Assembly (NCBI GenBank): GCA_016709675.1
Contig: JADJMH010000007.1
Span: forward strand, 1-41,946
Source of the DNA: Candidatus Accumulibacter proximus
GTDB taxonomy: Bacteria; Pseudomonadota; Gammaproteobacteria; Burkholderiales; Rhodocyclaceae
Direction of reading: 5' to 3'
Length of the DNA: 41,946 nt
The translations under genes and the position numbers were made by a program. Below the pieces are notes generated by a model. It had not been told where the DNA came from, ran no database searches, and saw nothing but the letters and a program-made list of their open reading frames with translations. The first letter of the stretch is position 1, and the number at the start of each line of letters is the position of its first letter. Shown here in pieces: positions 26,701-33,898 of the stretch.

Positions 26701-26844
26701 GCGCCGAACGTTGTCGGCGACGATGCGCACATCAGCCGCAACCTTCAGTTGCGTGTGGGAACTGAAGGCGTTCCACAGCAGCAACCAGGAGTAGATACAA
26801 AAGACGACGGCAACAAACGTTGGCCAACGCGCATGAAGTCGCAC
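23779..26844 (-). CDS. hybrid sensor histidine kinase with two receiver domains and an Hpt domain
   Basis: This 1021-aa membrane sensor has its first helix at about 10-27 and a periplasmic double-Cache-like domain (about 30-280). The second helix is at about 284-303, with a coiled coil to about 370. The HisKA domain has phospho-His387 in FLASMSHEIRTP. HATPase motifs are NLLSNAVKFT, DTGIGIP and GGTGLGL. The two receiver domains carry phospho-Asp676 (LVLLDYHMPGMDG) and Asp818 (IILMDIQMPEMDG). The C-terminal Hpt has His948 (LAHSMKG). This is the full BarA/TorS-type phosphorelay. It is third in a minus-strand set with a solute-binding protein gene 24 bases upstream and an HD-GYP regulator gene before that. 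The binding protein may be its ligand sensor (inference). Confidence 0.93.
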   Translation of the reverse strand: MRLHARWPTFVAVVFCIYSWLLLWNAFSSHTQLKVAADVRIVADNVRRAAALADFAVDRLNGTAELADAPEIQSFLVNKALGMSLKYGLNANLEAIEVRFRQQMEKKQVRGEPIYNRILLYDNEGQVLVDLSPGEPISLDKPSREATQLTISAENRQIVAAAPVIYKEEVAGTVVTLGDLGQLSKYLIFSPTGKPYQELLITDKGEDLKIFGQDFGVDRRVAGVLKSLPENQLVSMSEDLLAAASDESIANVGEQIAVRTAVSGMPLSLVTLFSEEYVYGHITSRLYLYLVSVVPLLVLLAAEVYERMSLRAERLQKHVLESDRRSSVLQELNASLSAEIQQREAVERELREKSHQLEEMAGNLKVSVLRAEDASRAKSDFLASMSHEIRTPMNGIMGMTDLALETELTDEQREYLSIVKSSSEGLLTIINDVLDFSKIEAGKLSLESISFDVSGLIATLVKPIALQVHQKELEMVTDVDASVPRQLLGDPGRLRQVLINLLSNAVKFTEKGEILLRVELLYRQGQHATLQFTVSDTGIGIPKEKQEAIFSAFTQEDTSTTRRYGGTGLGLTIASHLLHLMGGTIRVESEVGKGSAFYATVPFEVAPSRNDAPASENLFGKRVLIVDDNRVNRRILARNLVLWGMDVAQAEDGPTALRMHAASVADDKRFDLVLLDYHMPGMDGFEVARRIKESREEPSPVLMMLSSGGARGDADRCRELGIGAYLTKPIAQDELKASLESLLSPTENSAPHDQLITRHSLRENGTSLRILVAEDNLVNQNLMLKLLGKWGHLPTIANNGREAVELWAPDKYDIILMDIQMPEMDGLEATRVIRSSEKKHPEKRTPIYALSAAALPEDQQRGFEAGVDGYLTKPLDRQQLQDVFSRSGFKADVKVRPRYDYRAALRRADPEIVGIIGSAFVDQAPADLAALHEATRLADRETVQRLAHSMKGLVGNFCALPLQQLLDVVERQSRSGMAEISLAEIDGELAELCRCIDTYLKENPSDPSGHVEQAGQFRVSD

Positions 26845-26868
26845 GGATACGGTCCGTTGCTGTTCCGG

Positions 26869-27762
26869 TCACCCCTTTCTGGCAAAGAAGTCGGGGAAAT
26901 AGCGCCGAATGCCCGGATAATACTTGTTGACCAGTTTGTCGTAGCTTCCGTCGGCCTTGATCTTCCGCAAATATTCGTTGAACGCGGCGCGAAGTTCCGG
27001 CGAAGACTTCGGAAACGCTGCCGCCAGTTGCTGTTCATCCGATATCGGACCGATCACCTTGATCTTCCCTGCCCACTTCTGCAGGTCAAGAATGGCGTCC
27101 GGAACGTCGAGCAGGGTCAGTTCCGCCTCCTTGTTCAGGAGCGCCGGGACCATCTCGTTGAGATTCGTGCTTCTGTTGTAGGCACGCAGATCAAGGCCCA
27201 TTCCCTTCAGGCCATAGTTGGCCGGGTCGAGGCAGGTCCGTTCCATAACCAGCAGGCTTTTCTTGCCAATCATGCTCTTGGTTTGCTGTATGTCCTTCTC
27301 CAGACTGCCACTTTCCCGAATCGGCTGGTACGGCGAGTCAGCACGGGAAATCAGCAGGACCTGCGACGGGAAGGTCGGTTCCGAATAGAGGAGAACACGC
27401 TCGCGCCAAGGCAAAACGGTAAACCCTGTGGCGATGATGTCTCCCTTTACCGGGTAGTCGCCCTCCAGGATGACTTCGTCGCCCTTGCGAACTGCATTCT
27501 TGCCCAGAAGATCGCGGATGACGTTGTAGAAGTCACTATAGACCAACTGATATTTGACGCCGATATGCTTGGCGAAGCCCTTCACCAGATCAACGTCAAA
27601 GCCGTCGCCGTCCCCGGTAACGAAATTTGCGTATCTGATACCAAGGTGCCGGATTTCGCCGCGCGCCTGAATCTCCTTCAGATCAGCAGCCCAAAGGCTG
27701 GAAATGCTCGCAGCTGTCAGCGCCGCCAGGAGGACTTTGGCCAGAATCTTTCGCAGCGACAT
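26869..27762 (-). CDS. periplasmic family-3 solute-binding protein, probably a sensor accessory
   Basis: The 297-aa protein starts MSLRKILAKVLLAALTAASI, a signal peptide cleaved near SLWA-AD. The mature part follows the SBP_bac_3 plan: LKEIQARGEIRHLGIRYANF, GDGFDVDLVKGFAKHIGVKY, DIIATGFTVLPWRERVLLYS and ELTLLDVPDAILDLQKWAG. The C-terminus reads LRKIKADGSYDKLVNKYYPG, typical of amino-acid binding proteins. No ABC permease or ATPase gene is nearby. It sits instead between an HD-GYP regulator gene (48 bases upstream) and a hybrid kinase gene (24 bases downstream). This favours a role as ligand-binding input to signalling rather than uptake. An upstream in-frame start at 27801 is less likely because it would put 13 residues before the signal peptide. 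Confidence 0.87.
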   Translation of the reverse strand: MSLRKILAKVLLAALTAASISSLWAADLKEIQARGEIRHLGIRYANFVTGDGDGFDVDLVKGFAKHIGVKYQLVYSDFYNVIRDLLGKNAVRKGDEVILEGDYPVKGDIIATGFTVLPWRERVLLYSEPTFPSQVLLISRADSPYQPIRESGSLEKDIQQTKSMIGKKSLLVMERTCLDPANYGLKGMGLDLRAYNRSTNLNEMVPALLNKEAELTLLDVPDAILDLQKWAGKIKVIGPISDEQQLAAAFPKSSPELRAAFNEYLRKIKADGSYDKLVNKYYPGIRRYFPDFFARKG

Positions 27763-27810
27763 CGATAACCCTCCCACACGTTGAATCGAAAAACTCGTCA
27801 AACCAGACGG

Positions 27811-28866
27811 CTAGCTCGCCCCATCGATTTTGTCTCCATAATTGTGTCGAATCTCCAGAACCTGATCCCAGGCATCGAAGAACACCGCAACGCAAGCCGG
27901 ATCAAAATGTGTACCAGAGTGTTCACGAATGTACGCGGCTGCCTGGTCCATGCCCCAAGCGTTCTTGTACGGCCGACTCGAAGTCAGAGCGTCGAAAACA
28001 TCAGCTAGGGCCACAATGCGTCCATGCAGATGAATCTCTTCGCCGGCCAGGCCATACGGATACCCGCTGCCATCGAATTTCTCGTGGTGGCTGACCGCGA
28101 TAACGGCAGCTGCCTGCAATACGAGCGAGGTGCTGCCGCACAAGATGTCATGGCCAATGCTGGCGTGCAGCCTCATTTCTGTCAACTCTTCGCCGCTCAG
28201 GCGTCCAGGCTTCAACAGGACCTCATCACGAATCCCGACCTTGCCAATGTCGTGCATCGGTGCGGCCACGAAAATCAGTTGCTGCTCCTCAGGCGCAAGC
28301 TTCAGTCCAGCAGCAATCAGTCGCGAGTAATGGGCCATTCGCAGGAGGTGCCTCCCGGTCTCCGGATCACGGTATTCGGCGGCTTTCGACAAGCGAAAGA
28401 TGGTCTCCAACTCCCGCTCGACGATGGTTTTCGTCGCTGCAGCGACTTCGCTGGCGAGCAGGGCGGCACGATCAGCGATCAATTTCTGGCTGCGGCGTAA
28501 AGCAGCCATGTTGCGGACTCGGGCCCCAAACTCATTCTTGTCGATCGGCTTGGTGAGGAAATCAGTTGCCCCTGCCTGTAGTGCCTGATAGCGGGTTTCC
28601 ACCAGATTGTTGGCGGTAACCATGATGACAGGAACATCGCTCATGCCCCGCATCTGGCGGAAGCGACGGATGAACTCGATGCCGTCTGGCGCCGGCATCA
28701 TGTAGTCGACCACCACAATATCCGCGCCGTGCGCTTCACACCAGTTGAGTCCGTCGAGTGATGCCTTGAAACAGATCGCCTCAATGTCCTCGAGACGGGC
28801 GATCAGGTGTTTGAAAAGAAGCAGGTTAACGTCGGAATCATCTACGATCACAGCAGAGAGTCTCAC
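27811..28866 (-). CDS. response regulator with HD-GYP cyclic-di-GMP phosphodiesterase domain
   Basis: This 351-aa protein has an N-terminal receiver domain with phospho-Asp54 (ADIVVVDYMMPAPDG) and Lys in LTKPID. A helical linker (about 125-160) follows. The HD-GYP domain includes GRHLLRMAHYS, the HD pair in MHDIGKVG (205-206), SHHEKFDGSGYP (HHE at 260-262, GYP at 268-270) and LADVFDALTSSRPYK. All family metal ligands appear to be present, so it is probably an active c-di-GMP phosphodiesterase controlled by phosphorylation. It is the first gene of the minus-strand set with the solute-binding protein and the hybrid kinase. The kinase's Hpt domain is a candidate phosphodonor. Confidence 0.92.
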   Translation of the reverse strand: MRLSAVIVDDSDVNLLLFKHLIARLEDIEAICFKASLDGLNWCEAHGADIVVVDYMMPAPDGIEFIRRFRQMRGMSDVPVIMVTANNLVETRYQALQAGATDFLTKPIDKNEFGARVRNMAALRRSQKLIADRAALLASEVAAATKTIVERELETIFRLSKAAEYRDPETGRHLLRMAHYSRLIAAGLKLAPEEQQLIFVAAPMHDIGKVGIRDEVLLKPGRLSGEELTEMRLHASIGHDILCGSTSLVLQAAAVIAVSHHEKFDGSGYPYGLAGEEIHLHGRIVALADVFDALTSSRPYKNAWGMDQAAAYIREHSGTHFDPACVAVFFDAWDQVLEIRHNYGDKIDGAS

Positions 28867-29053
28867 GGTCGATCTCCGTCAACCCAACGATCGATTCACC
28901 GACTTCGTCGCGTCTCCTCCCGCCGAACGCGGTGGTGGCTGGGTGTGGTTCATGAGGAGAAGATCCTCCGGGTAGCGTTTGTCTGAGTTGCCCAAGCGGA
29001 GCGGTTAGGCGAATTCCATGGATTGCCATCCCAAACCGTCCAGGAGTTCCGTC

Positions 29054-29131
29054 ATTCCCGCGCAAGCGGGAATCCAGTCCAGGCTCTGTCCTACATCGGG
29101 CCGAACGGTGGATCCCCGCTTTCGCGGGGAT
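29054..29131. repeat. pair of dispersed palindromes
   Basis: ATTCCCGC-GCAA-GCGGGAAT (29054-29073) and ATCCCCGC-TTTC-GCGGGGAT (29112-29131) are 8-bp perfect stems with related arms, 38 bases apart. The first is flanked by GTC and CCAG. Such paired palindromes, CGTCATTCCCGC type, are scattered in many betaproteobacterial genomes. A decayed copy is at 7981-8040. Confidence 0.8.
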
Positions 29132-29295
29132 GACGGCTGTCGTTTATCGGTACCTCTATCTCTGGAAATCGCCTTAGCCGCCCCAACCATCTGATTGTCG
29201 CCAAGGCGGGACCAACCTAGCTCCTCCGTGGTCAGTCGATTATGACGCTTTCGGATTTTATCGCACACGACGGGACTCTGGTGACAGAACATGTC

Positions 29296-29343
29296 AGCAA
29301 GGAAAAGAGGAAAAGGAGGAAAAAGGAAAAGAAAGGAAAAGGG
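29296..29343 (+). repeat. homopurine GGAAAAG-type tract
   Basis: Forty-eight bases with almost no pyrimidines (AAGGAAAAGAGGAAAAGGAGG and onward to AAAAGGGG). Together with 14262-14326 this is the second such tract in the window. Both lie in intergenic repeat regions. Confidence 0.7.
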
Positions 29344-29511
29344 GCCAGGCTCGGATTGAATTCGCATAGCCGTCAAAGTCAGCGCTGACGACACGACGAT
29401 AGTGAGTAGGTGGAAGTCAGAGACCTACCGCACCCGCCGCGCGGGTAGCTGCCGAATCGAGAAGGGCCGCATTGCTGCCCTTCATGCTGATGGCGCTCGC
29501 CGTCGAGTGGG

Positions 29512-29682
29512 TTACCTCGCCATCTCGACCAAGTCGATGCTCTTCCTGAGCATGTCGTTGACCAGATCGGCGAGTTCGACGCGCTTGGCGTCGGCCTTGG
29601 CGGTGAGATCATCCTGCACCTTCTCGTCGAGACAGACCGGCAGCCGGAACGTGGCGCCCTTGCGGTAGAACTTGCCGCGCAC
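29512..29682 (-). CDS. small ribbon-helix-helix-like protein, possible antitoxin
   Basis: From GTG 29682 the 56-aa reading is VRGKFYRKGATFRLPVCLDE, then KVQDDLTAKADAKRVELADL and VNDMLRKSIDLVEMAR. The strand ATFRLPVCLDE followed by two helices, with a second helix like VELADLVNDMLRKSI, is the plan of CopG/Arc-type RHH DNA-binding proteins. The frame stays open to 29979, but codons before 29682 overlap the next gene in another frame and look non-coding. It lies just downstream of a small coiled-coil gene on the same strand. No toxin gene is evident beside it. Start and function are inferred. Confidence 0.6.
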   Translation of the reverse strand: MRGKFYRKGATFRLPVCLDEKVQDDLTAKADAKRVELADLVNDMLRKSIDLVEMAR

Positions 29683-29749
29683 CCCGTTGCTGAAATCGCG
29701 CCCGCGTGAGCAGTGAGCAGGTCTTTTCTTTTGCCCGATCGGTGATTTC

Positions 29750-29992
29750 TCAACCCGCGATTTCCAGCCGTCTTTCAATCCGGTCAATTCGCGCCTTGAT
29801 CTGATCGATACTTGACTGTTGCCGGATGATTTCCTCGTAGTTGTGCGCGCTATCGCGTCGGCCAGCGGCAGTGCTCGCTTCCAGGCTGGTAAGCCGGGCG
29901 GCGACCTCGCGCAACTCGCTTTCGATGCGGTCCTGTCCACCCCGCAAGGCGCGCAAATGCTCAAGAACCAGATTGTCAACGTTGTCGCTCAT
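29750..29992 (-). CDS. small coiled-coil protein of unknown function
   Basis: This 80-aa protein starts MSDNVDNLVLEHLRALRGGQ and continues as one long heptad-rich helix. It includes RIESELREVAARLTSLEAST and ends IDQIKARIDRIERRLEIAG. An AAGGAGG ribosome site lies 7 bases before ATG 29992. Similar short proteins beginning with the NLVLEHLRALR-type motif are common in proteobacteria, often next to toxin-antitoxin or mobile genes; none has a known function to my knowledge. It precedes the RHH-like gene by 67 bases on the same strand. Confidence 0.75.
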   Translation of the reverse strand: MSDNVDNLVLEHLRALRGGQDRIESELREVAARLTSLEASTAAGRRDSAHNYEEIIRQQSSIDQIKARIDRIERRLEIAG

Positions 29993-30124
29993 GGTCAAGC
30001 CTCCTTGCAAAGGATAGAAAATCCGACGGCACCCTCAAGAGTGTATGAGCCTCCATCAAGGGGTGTCAATCTCGAATTTCGCCGCGGTGGCCCTTGAAAA
30101 GTTATCCGAATCCCGCCCCACTCA

Positions 30125-30174
30125 GTGCCATGGGCCATCCGCCGGGCCGGACCGGGGCGGATGGCCCATGGCAC
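30125..30174. repeat. 19-bp perfect inverted repeat with 12-base loop
   Basis: The left arm GTGCCATGGGCCATCCGCC (30125-30143) and right arm GGCGGATGGCCCATGGCAC (30156-30174) are perfect complements. The loop GGGCCGGACCGG is itself partly self-complementary. With one bulged base, four more pairs (ACTC/GAGT) extend the stem. It is GC-rich and has no T-run. It lies between the small coiled-coil gene and the RHS remnant. Confidence 0.92.
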
Positions 30175-30259
30175 GAGTCGTTCCACGACGGGCGATGGCA
30201 GCTCGTCCTGCGTCAGTCTGGACCTATGCGCATGCATCAGCCGGCGCCACGTCGTTCAA

Positions 30260-30670
30260 TGAATCTCGTGTTCCGTCAACCCCAACGCACGCTGGGCAAC
30301 CGCTGGCGACACAACCACGACGTCCTGCTCAACCCCCGCCGCAGGTGCCAACCTCATCCTCGTGCTCCGCGACGACGGCCGGATTCTGCACTTCAGTCCC
30401 AAGCGCGGCAGCGCCACCGACTGGGTCACCGACGCCGACATCGTCGGCCAACTGAAGAAGACCGCCACCGGCTGGACCTGGCGCGAAAGCGGCGACACCG
30501 TCGAAGCATTCGATGTCTCCGGCATCTAGAACAACTTTGGCCGCAGCCTCACCCTCACCTGCAACGCCCAGAATCTCCTCAGCGAACTCACCACACCCGC
30601 TGGCGAGAGAATGACCTACACCTACGACGGCAACGGCAACCTCGCCACCGTCACTACCCCCGACGCTCAC
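30260..30670 (+). pseudogene. RHS-repeat protein fragment
   Basis: Plus-strand pieces read NRWRHNHDVLLNP and, after one frame change near 30340, ANLILVLRDDGRILHFSPKR. Then come TDWVTDADIVGQLKKT, an in-frame stop at 30527-30529, NNFGRSLTLTCNAQNLLSEL and TTPAGERMTYTYDGNGNLAT. The last part is a classical RHS/YD repeat. Both the large N-terminal part and the core repeat array are absent. It is therefore a relic of an RHS/wall-associated polymorphic toxin or related repeat protein. The sequence stops resembling RHS at about 30665. Confidence 0.75.
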
Positions 30671-30787
30671 GTGCGTGGCGCGCTTGGTGCCTGCTTCTTT
30701 GGCAGGCGCCGGCGCGCTGCCTGCCCGGCGCTTGGCCAGGTACTTCAGGGTCATCCTTTCGACCGTGGACTGATGCGCCCTTGCCGC

Positions 30788-30892
30788 TCGCCGTTTTAGC
30801 CTGCCGCTGAGAACTCAATCGACGTACTGGCGCGGAGGAACTGTTCGACCTCCTCGATCGTCGTCAGCCGTGCTTCGTTCATGTGGATCACC
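30788..30892 (-). pseudogene. possible transposase/integrase N-terminal remnant
   Basis: A minus-strand reading gives MNEARLTTIEEVEQFLRAST then SIEFSAAG and a stop. This resembles the first residues of integrase-type IS transposases of betaproteobacteria (MNxxRxTTIExxxQFLxG... type). Nothing recognisable follows. The call rests on about 28 residues and memory of that family, so it is weak. Confidence 0.35.
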
Positions 30893-30969
30893 ATCCTCGC
30901 GATGATGAACCCACTCCTCACTTCCCCCGCAATTTCTTTCGCTCAGGTTCATACCACACTGGACAAGGC

Positions 30970-31056
30970 TCAGCCTCCCGGCAGCCTCATGAAATTAAAT
31001 ATACTGTCCCTCTAATGGACTGTGAATACTGTCCCTGTAATTGAGCGTCCCCGTAA
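30970..31056 (+). repeat. dispersed repeat A, copy A4 with triplicated tail
   Basis: CAGCCTCCCGGCAGCCTCATG then ATTAAATATACTGTCCCTCTAAT resembles the end of A2 and A3. The tail unit recurs as AATACTGTCCCTGTAAT and GCGTCCCCGTAAT within 60 bases. It lies directly downstream of the stop of the minus-strand acyltransferase gene. Confidence 0.7.
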
Positions 31057-31066
31057 TGGGAGAGAG

Positions 31067-33898
31067 TCACCGATCGAGATCGTGCTCGCCGCAGAGTCGT
31101 AGCATCTCCTGGCGCGTCGAATCACGCAGCCGCACCGCTGCAGCCCAGTCATCGCCGGTCGGGTCAAGCAGCGCCCCGAGTGCCAGGCGTACCTCGCCGC
31201 GCCGGGGCATCCAGGTGCGGTCCCGCAGAACGGCACGCGTACCGCGCAGCCCGCCCACCAATACCGGCACCCCGGCCCTTGCCGAGGCGACGAAGGCGCC
31301 CATGCGAAACGGCTTGAGGCCGGCTTCCCGCGAAAACGTGCCTTCCGGGAAGATCACCACCTTCTGACCTCGCCTGAGAGCAGCGACGATTTCGTCCACG
31401 TCCTCGACGCTTCGTGAGGCCTCGAAGCGTTCGACGAACAAGGTGCCGAGCGCACCCAGGAATGCGTGGATCGCCCGCTGCTCGACGAACTCGCGCTTGG
31501 CGACAAAGCTGTAGGCCGTACTCGGTGGCAAGGCAGCGCACAGCACCAGCGCGTCAAAATAGCTGCAGTGGTTGACCAGCAACAGGTGCGGCACGGCCGG
31601 CAAGTCGCCGGCTACGATCACCGGCACAGGCATGCCCGCCAGCCGGAGGAAGAGCCGCGCGGCATGATGAACGATGCGACGGCCGATCTTTGGCACCCGC
31701 AGGGCCAGAACCAGGAGCATCACCGGATTGGCGAGGAGCAGGAAAACGACCCAGCACCAGAGGCCATACACCCACTTGCCGACCCTCCGGGCGCGATCGG
31801 CAAAGCCGGCGCGCCAAGCGGCGACGACAAGCCGCAGCATCTGCAGCCCGTCCGGCACGACGCGGGCACCGATCAGGCCACGCTCGAAGGCATCGCGCGA
31901 GGCATTGCGCCGGATCTTGCCACTTGATGTCTTGAGAACCGAGTTCGGCGGCGCCAGCACAACCTCGTCAGCCGGCATGCCGATGGCCTCGACGGCCACC
32001 TCATTGATCTTCTGCCGCAGCGCCTCGCGTCGGCCCGGGTCGTCCTCGCGCGTTTCAGCCAGAACAACCAGACGTTCCATCGCATTCACCGGATCCCTGC
32101 TGGCAAACACCGCGACACACCCCCTGCGCACGCCGGCCAGGTTGCCGACCGCCTGTTCCAGCTCATAGGGATAGAGGTTGCGGCCGCCACGGATGATCAG
32201 GTCCTTGACCCGGCCCGTCAGGTAGATCTCCCCTTCGACGGTGTAGGCGAAATCGCCGGAGTCCAGCCAGCCATCACGAAACAGGGCCGCCGACGCCAGC
32301 GGGTTGCGATAATAGCCGGAGGTCGCCGATGGCCCGCGAAACTGCAGCTGACCGACGCGCCGGTCGGGCAGCTCGTAGCCAGCCTCGTCAACCACACGGA
32401 TCTCGTGCCGTGGCAGTACCCGACCACAGGCCGGAACGCGCATCGCATCGACGTCGCCGCTGGCCGCCGGCAAAGCACATTTCCTGTTGACCAAGGCTTT
32501 GCGCTGGATCAGGTCGATACGCGGGCCACGCCCGAGCGGCGGGAAGGCCAGCCCGACCGAGCACTCGGCGAGGCCATAGACCGGGGTGATCGCCTCGGGC
32601 CGCAGGCCGTAGGGCGCGAAGCGCTCGGCGAAGGCCTGCAGTGTGGCGGGACTCACCGGTTCGGCGCCATTGAGCGCCAACCGCCAGGACGAGAGATCGA
32701 GACCCTCGAGGTCGGCGTCGGCGAGTTTCCTCGCGCAAAGATCGTAGGCAAAGTTGGGTGCCGGAGAGAGTGTGCCACGATGGTGCGAGATGGCGCGCAG
32801 CCAGCGCGCCGGCCGTGACAGGAAAGCCAGCGGTGACATCAGCACCAGCCGCATGCCAAAGTAAAGCGAGCCAAACCAGGCGCCAATCAGTCCCATGTCG
32901 TGATAGAGCGGTAGCCAGGAAACGAACACGTCGTCGCTGCAAGCGCCGACAGCCTCGCCCATCGCCCGCAGATTGGCCAGCAGGTTGGCGTGGCTGAGTA
33001 CGACGCCCTTGGGATCGCCAGTACTGCCCGACGTGTACTGCAGGAAAGCAATGTCCTCGGGAGCCGCCCGGTAAAGCAGAGTCATCGGTTCGCTGGCGAG
33101 TTCCTCGGGGGTCAGCACCTCGGTCAGGGTCGGCGCCTCGGCACGCAGGAGTGCGGCCACACCCTTCGCCTGCGGCACGGTAATGATGAATACCGCTTCG
33201 GCATTGGCCAGGATACGCGCGTGCCGTCGCAGGTGATCCTCGATCTGCGCCAGCCGCGCGGGGGGATAGATCGGCACGGGAATGCCGCCCGCGAGCATGA
33301 CGCCGAAAAAGCTGGTCAGATAGTCACTGCCGGTGGGCAGCATCAGGGCCACGGCCTGCCGCGGCAGCAAGCCGCGCGAGACTAGTCCGGTGGCAACACG
33401 CCGCGCCTGATCCAGCAACTGGCGATAAGTGATCGTATCGGCACGAAACTCGCCCTCCTGGTCGCCGCCATAGAGCAGCACATGCGGACGTTGTGGAGTA
33501 CGCTCCGCATGCCACTCAAGAACCTCGACCAGCGTCTCTGCCTGTCCGGGAATGCTGATCGGGCCGCTGCTGATGCCGAGGTCGGGGTCAATCGCCGCAA
33601 AGCGCTCGGCACCAGCGCGGTCGATGAATCGCAGCAGATCCTGCGGCGTCTCGGCCTCAGCGAGCGCCGCTTCGGGCAGCGACTTGCCGAACTCGCTGCC
33701 GACACGCAGCAGGAGTTCGACCCGTGCCAGACTGTCGAGACCCAGATCTCGCTCCAGATGGCTGGACATGCTCACCCGTCCGACTCGCCCCGGGCGAGTC
33801 TCCTCGACCATCACCGACACCACGCGCAGCAATCGTGCCGGGATCTCCGGGGACGGCTGGCCAGCGCCAGCCTGATTGGCGATGACGTCAGGCCGCAT
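31067..33898 (-). CDS. three-domain protein: acyl carrier, acyl-AMP ligase and PlsC-type acyltransferase
   Basis: From ATG 33898 the protein is 943 aa. Domain 1 (about 15-95) is an acyl-carrier domain with its phosphopantetheine Ser56 in DLGLDSL. Domain 2 (about 120-690) is an AMP-forming acyl ligase: YTSGSTGDPKGVV at 289-301, GLAECSVGLAFP, DSGDFAYTVEGEIYLTGRVKDLIIRGG split over two stretches, and Lys in TSSGKIRRN. Its insertion pattern resembles fatty-acyl-AMP ligases. A linker with hydrophobic helices (about 715-745) leads to domain 3 with NHCSYFD (His777, Asp782) and FPEGTFS, the glycerolphosphate acyltransferase motifs. It could activate a fatty acid, load its own carrier domain and pass the acyl group to a lysophospholipid. 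This is Aas-like but with a built-in carrier. Its start overlaps the napF stop by 11 bases. Confidence 0.88.
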   Translation of the reverse strand: MRPDVIANQAGAGQPSPEIPARLLRVVSVMVEETRPGRVGRVSMSSHLERDLGLDSLARVELLLRVGSEFGKSLPEAALAEAETPQDLLRFIDRAGAERFAAIDPDLGISSGPISIPGQAETLVEVLEWHAERTPQRPHVLLYGGDQEGEFRADTITYRQLLDQARRVATGLVSRGLLPRQAVALMLPTGSDYLTSFFGVMLAGGIPVPIYPPARLAQIEDHLRRHARILANAEAVFIITVPQAKGVAALLRAEAPTLTEVLTPEELASEPMTLLYRAAPEDIAFLQYTSGSTGDPKGVVLSHANLLANLRAMGEAVGACSDDVFVSWLPLYHDMGLIGAWFGSLYFGMRLVLMSPLAFLSRPARWLRAISHHRGTLSPAPNFAYDLCARKLADADLEGLDLSSWRLALNGAEPVSPATLQAFAERFAPYGLRPEAITPVYGLAECSVGLAFPPLGRGPRIDLIQRKALVNRKCALPAASGDVDAMRVPACGRVLPRHEIRVVDEAGYELPDRRVGQLQFRGPSATSGYYRNPLASAALFRDGWLDSGDFAYTVEGEIYLTGRVKDLIIRGGRNLYPYELEQAVGNLAGVRRGCVAVFASRDPVNAMERLVVLAETREDDPGRREALRQKINEVAVEAIGMPADEVVLAPPNSVLKTSSGKIRRNASRDAFERGLIGARVVPDGLQMLRLVVAAWRAGFADRARRVGKWVYGLWCWVVFLLLANPVMLLVLALRVPKIGRRIVHHAARLFLRLAGMPVPVIVAGDLPAVPHLLLVNHCSYFDALVLCAALPPSTAYSFVAKREFVEQRAIHAFLGALGTLFVERFEASRSVEDVDEIVAALRRGQKVVIFPEGTFSREAGLKPFRMGAFVASARAGVPVLVGGLRGTRAVLRDRTWMPRRGEVRLALGALLDPTGDDWAAAVRLRDSTRQEMLRLCGEHDLDR

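Larger units (their letters stand above)
28867..29511. other. 645-base intergenic region rich in palindromes and a purine tract
   Basis: No coding sequence is recognised. It contains two palindromes (29054-29073, 29112-29131) and a homopurine tract (29296-29343). A CTACCGCAC-CCGCC-GCGCGGGTAG type stem lies near 29425-29450, downstream of the small RHH-like gene on the minus strand. Confidence 0.5.

Noticed and set aside
26299..27768. 489-codon open frame on the plus strand
   Set aside because: Antisense to the solute-binding protein and hybrid kinase genes; no recognisable domain.
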